Part shown: one piece after another, positions 6,891 through 11,103 of the stretch
Numbering within the stretch: the stretch's first letter is position 1
Layout: every line of letters starts with the position of its first letter
Assembly: GCA_029240015.1 (NCBI GenBank)
Contig: JARBTU010000032.1
Span: 1-11,103, forward strand
Reading direction: 5' to 3'
Length of the DNA stretch: 11,103 nt
Source of the DNA: Oscillospiraceae bacterium
Lineage (GTDB): Bacteria; Bacillota; Clostridia; Oscillospirales; Ruminococcaceae
The notes under the pieces: model-generated
What the model saw: only the letters and a program-made list of their open reading frames with translations
Databases searched by the model: none
Told to the model about the DNA's origin: nothing
Program-made: the position numbers and the translations under genes

Positions 6891-8327
6891 ATGGACTATA
6901 AGCATCCTCATCCTATTAATATTATAGAAAATACCAGTAAGTATTTTTTGTTGTTATTGTTGCCGGCTCTTCGCGGATTATTATTTTCCAAAGCCGGATT
7001 TTATGCTTGGTTACAGGGAGCTTGGTTTGACATTTTAATTTTGTTCGGGATTCTTGGGATGGGATTCGTCAGTTGGTTCTTTTATTTGTATAAAGCAGAC
7101 AATCAAGGAATCCATTTTAAAAAAGGAATCCTTTTTAAAAAGACCAGATTCATCCCCTATGAAAGATTATCAACCGTTACGTTCGAATATCCTTATTATT
7201 TAATGCCGTTTAGGGCGGTAAGATTTAAATCGGATACCGATGCAGGAAATTCTAAAACACCTGATTTCTCTATTACTATGCGAAAAAAAGACGCACTCCG
7301 TCTTATAGAGAAAAGTCAGATTCCTTTTAGAAACAACGATAATCTTAAAAGAGTCTATCAACCCAAAAGCCTTTATGTTGCAATCCTTTCACTTATTACT
7401 TCCAATACGCTTACAGGGGTATTGTTCTTTTCAGCACTCGTGTCCCAAAGCGGGAATCTTTTGGGACAGGAATTTGAAGACAAGTTGGTGGACAGCCTAA
7501 CCAACATCGCAAAACTGCTGGCGTTCGGCGTTCCCACCTTTGCCGCGATTTTAGCCTATATTTTTCTTGGCGGCTGGGCAATCGCCTTTATCTTAAATAT
7601 CATTCGTCACAAGGGGTTTACGGTTTCGCGAAAAGGCAATGTTCTGGATATTAAAACCGGAATTCTCATTACCAGAAGATATTCCATTTCCACTAAAAGG
7701 GTCAATTTGATTGAAGCGAGGCAAAGTCTGCTCACCAAATTGTTTGGGTTCTTCTCGGTGTTTATCCACAGTTCGGGGTATGGAAAGCAAAAAAACGAGC
7801 TGTCTGTCCTCATCCCTGCAGCGAACAAATATGAAACCAAAAGAAATCTTCATATCCTGCTGCCGGAAATCCCTTTAGGGACAAGGCAGATTAGACCTAA
7901 AATTAAGACGCTGTCAAGATTCTTAGTTCCTCCAATCAGTATTATTCTCGGGTTGGTGGGGTTGTCTATAGTCAGTTATTGGCTATTTCCAGCGTTCAGC
8001 AAAGTAATTCTGTTCTTAGGTATCATGGCTGAACTTCCTGCATTTTGGTTCTTGTTCGTTAAAATTGTGTCTTATTTCCATACGGGGATAGGAAAGCATA
8101 ATGATGTATATACTTTTAGTTACACCTATGCTTACAGCATTGTTACTTCCGCCATTCCGGCAAAGAAGATTTCCACAATCGTTTTAAGACAAAGTCTGTT
8201 CCAGAAATTTTCCAACTGTTGCGATGTCGTAGTATTTTCCTACTCGGAAGGAACGAAAAGGCAGGTTGTGCCGAACATCAATCTGGATGAAGCGAACCAA
8301 ATCCTTGGAGTAAAGGTTAAAAAATAA
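6891..8327 (+). CDS. ydbT: Multi-PH-domain membrane protein, YdbT-like
   Basis: This is a 478-residue polytopic membrane protein with three bacterial PH (bPH2) domains, each after a pair of membrane helices. Helices are near residues 20-65, 165-235 and 345-395. PH domains are near 65-135 (GIHFKKGILFKKTRFIPYER), 255-320 (NVLDIKTGILITRRYSIS) and 405-475. This is the YdbT layout and length. The ATG at 6891 is preferred over a TTG at 6867 because AGGAAAGG (6873-6880) lies 10 bases before it. It is the second gene of a two-gene operon and ends at a shared terminator. Partnership with the upstream YdbS-like protein in the membrane is inferred from conserved pairing. Two adjacent 18-base copies at 7105-7140 encode GIHFKK and GILFKK. 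Confidence 0.85.
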   Translation: MDYKHPHPINIIENTSKYFLLLLLPALRGLLFSKAGFYAWLQGAWFDILILFGILGMGFVSWFFYLYKADNQGIHFKKGILFKKTRFIPYERLSTVTFEYPYYLMPFRAVRFKSDTDAGNSKTPDFSITMRKKDALRLIEKSQIPFRNNDNLKRVYQPKSLYVAILSLITSNTLTGVLFFSALVSQSGNLLGQEFEDKLVDSLTNIAKLLAFGVPTFAAILAYIFLGGWAIAFILNIIRHKGFTVSRKGNVLDIKTGILITRRYSISTKRVNLIEARQSLLTKLFGFFSVFIHSSGYGKQKNELSVLIPAANKYETKRNLHILLPEIPLGTRQIRPKIKTLSRFLVPPISIILGLVGLSIVSYWLFPAFSKVILFLGIMAELPAFWFLFVKIVSYFHTGIGKHNDVYTFSYTYAYSIVTSAIPAKKISTIVLRQSLFQKFSNCCDVVVFSYSEGTKRQVVPNINLDEANQILGVKVKK

Positions 8328-8330
8328 ATA

Positions 8331-8358
8331 AAAGGCTGTGGAAAAATCCACAGCCTTT
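8331..8358. terminator. Bidirectional terminator between convergent ydbT-like gene and ogg
   Basis: AAAGGCTGTGG (8331-8341) and CCACAGCCTTT (8348-8358) form a perfect 11-bp stem with a 6-base loop. On the minus strand the stem runs into a U-rich tail (UUUAUUUAUUUUUU), so it is a good terminator for ogg. On the plus strand the stem ends in UUU and then As, so it is weaker for the ydbT-like gene, whose stop is only 3 bases before the stem. Confidence 0.85.
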
Positions 8359-8375
8359 AAAAAACAGCTTTTGTT

Positions 8376-9263
8376 TTATCTCTGGGGTACCTTTGGGGGA
8401 GCCTTCTTTTGACGTACTTGTTTTTTATATTCATCCGGGATGGCGTCTTCGCATGTTCGTATGTAATGAAAAATATATTGCTGGGCAATTCCCCCCACCG
8501 ATTCATATTCTTTCGGGAATCCATCGGCATAAAAATAATGGAGCGCCCGTTTGATCCAAACATCAACGGGGAAAGCCTCGACTCGATAAAATCCATAAAG
8601 AAGAGCACATTCCGCCACTTTGGGACCAACACCTTTTATCTTCATTAGTGTGGTTCGTGCGTCCTCAATGGGCATGGTCTTTATTTCTTCAAGATTCACT
8701 TCTCCATTTAAAACTTTTCGGGCGGCATCATAAAGATATCCTGCGCGAAAACCCGCCCGAAGAACATCTAAGGCTTCAATCCCACCATCAAAAATATCTT
8801 GGGGATCGGGAAAAGAAAAAATCCCTGATTCGAGTTCTTTCCCAAAGTTTTCACATAACCTTGAAACGATGCCTTTTATCCTTGGAATGTTATTGTTCTG
8901 CGAAATAATAAAACAGCACAAAGCTTCCCAACTGTCTTGCCTCAAGATTCTTATTCCCCCCGCATAAGAGCAGGCGGATTTTATGGTCTTGTCAGAACAC
9001 AGAAAAGATTTGATATGGCTGTAATCGGTTTCTAAATCGAAATAAACTTTCCACAGGGTTTCAAATTCATCCGAACTTGTGTTTTTGAATATCAGTTTAT
9101 TTCCATGCTGAGATATGGTAAGAACCCTGGAATAAGCAACACCGGAAAAACTTCCGTCTTTGTTCTTTTCCCATCTGAAGCTTTGACCGCAGTCCAGTGT
9201 ATCTTCAAGACAAAACCCGTCTATTGTAACTTCGATGTCTCTGCCGTTTGTATTAACTTTCAT
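8376..9263 (-). CDS. ogg: 8-oxoguanine DNA glycosylase/AP lyase (Ogg1 type)
   Basis: This base-excision repair enzyme removes 8-oxoguanine from oxidised DNA and nicks the resulting abasic site. The 295 residues show the Ogg1 layout: an N-terminal domain with LDCGQSFRW (24-31), a helical core with IISQNNNIPRI (119-129), and the helix-hairpin-helix GPD motif. The hairpin IKGVGPKVAECALL carries the catalytic lysine K215. The aspartate D234 in FPVDVWIKR lies 19 residues later, the same spacing as K249 and D268 in human OGG1. Q122 and N123 match the conserved substrate-pocket region. The tail is basic (VRQKKAPPKVPQR). The start has a GAGGG site 7 bases upstream. It is divergent from the next gene and is the only DNA repair gene in the window. 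Clostridia are among the bacteria that carry Ogg1-type enzymes. Confidence 0.92.
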   Translation of the reverse strand: MKVNTNGRDIEVTIDGFCLEDTLDCGQSFRWEKNKDGSFSGVAYSRVLTISQHGNKLIFKNTSSDEFETLWKVYFDLETDYSHIKSFLCSDKTIKSACSYAGGIRILRQDSWEALCCFIISQNNNIPRIKGIVSRLCENFGKELESGIFSFPDPQDIFDGGIEALDVLRAGFRAGYLYDAARKVLNGEVNLEEIKTMPIEDARTTLMKIKGVGPKVAECALLYGFYRVEAFPVDVWIKRALHYFYADGFPKEYESVGGIAQQYIFHYIRTCEDAIPDEYKKQVRQKKAPPKVPQR

Positions 9264-9312
9264 AAAAGACCCTCAGTACTTTAAAAATTGCATATTTATG
9301 CTTTTTGACTTG

Positions 9313-9341
9313 TTTTCATTATACCTTATTTATGTTATAAT
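9313..9341 (+). promoter_or_regulatory. Promoter for the DUF6062-like gene, interlocked with the ogg promoter
   Basis: The -35 TTTTCA (9313-9318) and a perfect extended -10 TATAAT (9336-9341, TG at 9333-9334) are 17 bases apart. The elements are part of an 11-bp inverted repeat that also holds the ogg promoter. Confidence 0.6.
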
Positions 9342-9346
9342 GAAAA
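9318..9346 (-). promoter_or_regulatory. Promoter for ogg, interlocked with the divergent promoter
   Basis: Read on the minus strand, -35 TTTTCA (9346-9341) and -10 TATAAT (9323-9318) are 17 bases apart. Its -10 overlaps the last base of the opposite -35 hexamer, and its -35 overlaps the last base of the opposite -10. The leader to the ogg ATG would be about 50 bases. Confidence 0.6.
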
Positions 9347-9397
9347 CCGAAAAATAATGTAAACAGGTGAACTTTTTATTAAAGGGAAGGGAACAAA

Positions 9398-10090
9398 ATG
9401 AAAGAAAGCATTTATACGATTCCGGTCAGCGAAGTTTTTGAACCCAAGTGTGGATGCCCGATCTGCATTATGAGGGATACACTGGAAAAAAGATGTATTG
9501 AATATATTATGGGTGCTGCAATGATGGAACCCGACGTAAGGGTGGAGACAAACCGTCTCGGATTTTGTAAAGATCATCTATCTATGATGTTAAAACAAAG
9601 AAACAGACTTTCTTTAGCGCTCATGCTCCAGACGCATCTAGACGAGGTTAAAAAGAATGCTCTTAACGGAAAGAATTCCTTGTTTGATAAAAACTCAAAG
9701 GTAAAAAAGATATCACATATCAATTCTACCTGTTATGTATGCGACAGTATTGACTGGGCGCTTGAAAGAATGCTAGACAATATATATGGGCTTTATGAGA
9801 AAGAGTCAAGCTTTCGCGAACTTTTTTTACAGCAGGAGACACTTTGTCTTCCTCACTTTCAGCTCATCTGTGGGCTTGCTCCGCAAAAGCTTCAAAAACG
9901 CTCATGTGATGAATTTGTCAAAGTGTCAACAGAGCTTGTGACAAAATATATTAACGAATTAAGCGGCGATATTTCTCACTTTTGCAAAATGTTTGACTAC
10001 AGAAATGCAGGCGAAGGCGCCGATTGGGGAAATTCAAAAGATTCTGTGGAACGTGCCTCATGGTTTTTGACATCTTATCAAGCCAAGTGA
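9398..10090 (+). CDS. DUF6062-like protein with duplicated CxxC/CxxH pattern
   Basis: This 230-residue, probably cytoplasmic protein has no signal peptide or membrane helix. The opening MKESIYTIPVSEVFE followed by a CxCPxC cluster resembles the Clostridia family I recall as DUF6062, of unknown function; I could not check this. Four short metal-ligand-like motifs are visible: C20-C23 (CPIC), C57-H60 (CKDH), C112-C115 (CYVC) and C150-H153 (CLPH). The first two are separated by 34 residues and the last two by 35, so the protein looks like two copies of one zinc-binding-type unit. Most of the rest is predicted helical and charged. The ribosome binding site is AAGGGAAGGGA just before the ATG. It is monocistronic, with its own promoter and terminator, and divergent from ogg. 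No enzymatic role can be read from the sequence. Confidence 0.75.
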   Translation: MKESIYTIPVSEVFEPKCGCPICIMRDTLEKRCIEYIMGAAMMEPDVRVETNRLGFCKDHLSMMLKQRNRLSLALMLQTHLDEVKKNALNGKNSLFDKNSKVKKISHINSTCYVCDSIDWALERMLDNIYGLYEKESSFRELFLQQETLCLPHFQLICGLAPQKLQKRSCDEFVKVSTELVTKYINELSGDISHFCKMFDYRNAGEGADWGNSKDSVERASWFLTSYQAK

Positions 10091-10110
10091 ACAGAGTATG
10101 ATAAACAAAT

Positions 10111-10139
10111 AAAAAGGACGGGAAAATACCGTCCTTTTT
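10111..10139 (+). terminator. Intrinsic terminator after the DUF6062-like gene
   Basis: AAAAAGGACGG (10111-10121) pairs perfectly with CCGTCCTTTTT (10129-10139) around a 7-base loop, ending in a T-rich tail (TTTTTATTTG). It begins 20 bases after the stop codon. Confidence 0.9.
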
Positions 10140-10261
10140 ATTTGTAAATACGACTTTTTTATATCCATATCGGCACACGAATATATGTTACGTCAATAAT
10201 AACAAACTTATTTGGAAATAATTATGTAAAAAATCCCTTCTTTTAAACTAGGAGATTATAC

Positions 10262-10300
10262 ATGGACAATGCATATACTATTTGTATCAAAAAAGATTAA
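10262..10300 (+). CDS. Possible 12-residue leader-type peptide
   Basis: An ATG at 10262 opens a 12-codon frame (MDNAYTICIKKD) closed by TAA. An AGGAG site (10250-10254) lies exactly 7 bases upstream, better spaced than for several real genes here. No clear promoter was found before it. It could be a leader peptide, a microprotein or chance; it has no run of codons for one amino acid that would mark a classical attenuator. Confidence 0.25.
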   Translation: MDNAYTICIKKD

Positions 10301-10350
10301 AAGTTCTTTCCACAGTCATAAACATTAAAAATAAGCAGATAAAATGGGAG

Positions 10351-10426
10351 TTTTAAACTCTTTCAACAGAGTTTTCAACAGTTGGCCCCAAAAGTTTTAA
10401 ACCTTCTCAACACAGTTTTCAACAGT
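10351..10426 (+). repeat. 32-bp direct repeat, two copies 44 bp apart, with nested DnaA-box-like 9-mers
   Basis: Copies at 10351-10382 and 10395-10426 match at 28 of 32 bases. Each contains two CAACA-ending 9-mers 12 bases apart: CTTTCAACA and TTTTCAACA, then TTCTCAACA and TTTTCAACA. A further related 9-mer, CTTTCCACA, lies at 10306-10314. TTTTCAACA and CTTTCCACA each differ by one base from the DnaA-box consensus TTWTNCACA. The repeat is seen directly; any bound protein is inferred. Confidence 0.7.
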
Positions 10427-10429
10427 ATA

Positions 10430-10460
10430 TTGACAAAAAAACTTTTACGGCTTGTATAAC
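10430..10460 (+). promoter_or_regulatory. Possible promoter upstream of the small membrane protein gene
   Basis: A perfect -35 TTGACA (10430-10435) is followed after a long 19-base gap by TATAAC (10455-10460). It begins 4 bases after the second direct repeat, so the repeats would sit just upstream of it. A separate TATAAT at 10555-10560 has no good -35. Confidence 0.35.
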
Positions 10461-10603
10461 ATACTATTTTAGTTCGTTAAATAATTTTTAAACAATCAAA
10501 AATCAAATATATTAAAAGGACATGCTGAATATATTTAATAATTATTGACCAAATTATAATCATAGGAAATAATGCTGTTTGATATGGCGGAATGGAGTTC
10601 AAA

Positions 10604-10873
10604 ATGATTAAAGGTGTCAATAAACAGATTATAGAAGTCGTAAATACAGATAACGAATTCTTTGAAAAAGCGATTTTGTTTGTCAATCCTTCCAAGATGA
10701 ATGCGAGTGAGCAGGAAAAAATCAAAAAAGCGGATGATTATGTCAAAGAATTTACGAAAAACACGAAAACAAAGCAAAAGAGGAAGTCCAAAAAATGGGT
10801 AATCTCGGTTGTTGAAATAGCAGGCGCTGCTTTGGCAGGAGCGACCATTGCCTCCTTTGTAATCAAGCCATAA
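10604..10873 (+). CDS. Small, probably tail-anchored membrane protein of unknown function
   Basis: This is an 89-residue protein. The N-terminal part (MIKGVNKQIIEVV, then FFEKAILFVNP near 19-29) resembles a small conserved Clostridia family I vaguely recall but cannot name. Residues 31-60 are charged and probably helical. A strongly basic stretch (KTKQKRKSKK, 55-64) leads straight into one hydrophobic segment (65-87) rich in Ala and Gly, ending IKP. By the positive-inside rule the N-terminus should be cytoplasmic. The ATG at 10604 is preferred because GGAG (10594-10597) is 6 bases upstream; an ATG at 10592 overlaps that site. It lies between the repeat region and rlmB, with a weak terminator and a promoter after it, so it is probably its own transcription unit. 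Confidence 0.7.
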   Translation: MIKGVNKQIIEVVNTDNEFFEKAILFVNPSKMNASEQEKIKKADDYVKEFTKNTKTKQKRKSKKWVISVVEIAGAALAGATIASFVIKP

Positions 10874-10888
10874 TGGGTGAAGAATATC

Positions 10889-10922
10889 AGTTTTTGCTCA
10901 AATATGAAAAACTTTATTTTTT
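10889..10922 (+). terminator. Weak AT-rich terminator-like hairpin
   Basis: AGTTTTT (10889-10895) pairs with AAAAACT (10907-10913), followed by TTATTTTTT. The stem is short and has one G-C pair, so termination would be inefficient. It lies 15 bases after the small membrane protein gene. Confidence 0.35.
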
Positions 10923-10933
10923 GAACAAAGTAT

Positions 10934-10963
10934 TTGTAAATGAATGTCATTCTATGGTATAAT
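10934..10963 (+). promoter_or_regulatory. rlmB: Promoter for rlmB
   Basis: TTGTAA (10934-10939) and an extended -10 TATAAT (10958-10963, TG at 10955-10956) are 18 bases apart. The -10 lies inside the left arm of a perfect 13-bp inverted repeat. Transcription would start near 10970, giving a leader of about 73 bases. Confidence 0.55.
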
Positions 10964-10997
10964 ATCATTGTCTGAATATAGATGATGATATTATACC
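10956..10997. repeat. Perfect 13-bp inverted repeat over the rlmB -10 box
   Basis: GGTATAATATCAT (10956-10968) and ATGATATTATACC (10985-10997) are exact reverse complements with a 16-base gap. In RNA the stem could extend inward by two G-U and two Watson-Crick pairs, leaving an 8-base loop. The left arm carries the promoter -10, and the right arm falls in the rlmB leader. It could be an operator or a hairpin in read-through transcripts. Confidence 0.6.
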
Positions 10998-11042
10998 TAT
11001 TATTTTGGATTCTAAGATTAATATAGATACGGGGTAAAAACG

Positions 11043-11103
11043 ATGTCCGAAAAAGAATATGACCTTCCGGAGGCTGTTGCAGGAAGAAATGCGGTTCTTG
11101 AAC
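11043..11103 (+). CDS. rlmB: 23S rRNA 2'-O-methyltransferase, SpoU/TrmH family (5' end only)
   Basis: Only 20 codons are present before the window ends: MSEKEYDLPEAVAGRNAVLE. The VAGRNAVLE motif is the hallmark of the N-terminal substrate-binding domain of RlmB-type enzymes, which methylate the ribose of a guanosine in the peptidyl transferase region of 23S rRNA. A GGGGT ribosome binding site lies 7 bases upstream of the ATG, and a promoter lies about 80 bases upstream. The catalytic SPOUT domain with its knot is outside the window, so the exact subfamily is inferred from this short motif. Confidence 0.7.
   Translation, partial: MSEKEYDLPEAVAGRNAVLE

Larger units (their letters stand above)
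10141..10603. other. AT-rich intergenic region with repeats and a mini-ORF
   Basis: This 460-base stretch has no substantial gene on either strand. It contains a 14-base palindrome TTATTTGGAAATAA (10208-10221), a 12-codon ORF with a good ribosome binding site (10262-10300), and a cluster of direct repeats (10306-10426). A possible promoter lies at 10430-10460, followed by a very AT-rich stretch up to the next gene, with an AT-only inverted repeat at 10505-10536. A small RNA or regulatory region is possible, but nothing here proves one. Confidence 0.6.

Noticed and set aside
7105..7140. Tandem 18-bp repeat (17 of 18 identical) in the ydbT-like gene as a recent duplication.
   Set aside because: The encoded GIHFKK-GILFKK fits the normal first two strands of a bacterial PH domain, with no extra length, so it is more likely coincidence of codon use.
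10351..10426. Direct repeats as the start of a CRISPR array.
   Set aside because: There are only two imperfect copies with a 12-base gap, no regular spacers and no cas genes nearby.
10505..10536. AT-only 9-bp inverted repeat (AAATATATT and AATATATTT) as an operator or terminator.
   Set aside because: Each arm is itself nearly palindromic low-complexity AT, so chance pairing is likely in this AT-rich stretch.
10141..10603. Gene-poor region as a riboswitch or integrated-element scar.
   Set aside because: I could recognise no riboswitch core, attachment-site duplication or integrase/transposase remnant.

Overview
The window looks like chromosome from a low-GC Gram-positive bacterium of the class Clostridia. 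The DNA is AT-rich. Genes have AGGAGG-type ribosome binding sites and sigma-A-type promoters with perfect TATAAT boxes. The pst-pho operon order, a YdbS/YdbT pair, an Ogg-type glycosylase and a DUF6062-like cysteine protein all fit. I cannot name the genus. No mobile element, tRNA, rRNA or CRISPR array is visible.

Left block (1-6144, all on the minus strand): a complete high-affinity phosphate operon, read right to left as pstS-pstC-pstA-pstB-phoU-phoP-phoR. PstS captures phosphate outside the cell, PstC/PstA form the channel and PstB supplies ATP. PhoU links transporter state to the sensor kinase PhoR, and PhoP is the response regulator that should feed back on the operon. phoR is cut by the left window edge inside its HisKA domain. 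A hairpin sits between pstS and pstC, and a perfect 14-bp inverted repeat lies inside phoR.

Centre (6145-8358): the pstS upstream region is shared with a divergent two-gene operon for membrane proteins with bacterial PH domains (YdbS- and YdbT-like). The shared region holds three 11-bp-phased repeats that look like a PhoP box, next to a good promoter for the PH-domain operon. The operon ends at a hairpin shared with the convergent ogg gene.

Right block (8376-11103): ogg (8-oxoguanine DNA glycosylase, minus strand) diverges from a DUF6062-like protein with a duplicated CxxC/CxxH pattern. The two promoters are interlocked in a perfect inverted repeat. After a strong terminator comes about 450 bp without a substantial gene. 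It holds a 12-codon ORF with a good ribosome binding site and a nested direct-repeat cluster. It is followed by a small, probably tail-anchored membrane protein and the first codons of a SpoU-type 23S rRNA methyltransferase (rlmB). The least explained parts are the phoR hairpin, the 10.26-10.43 kb repeat region and the two palindromes at promoters.
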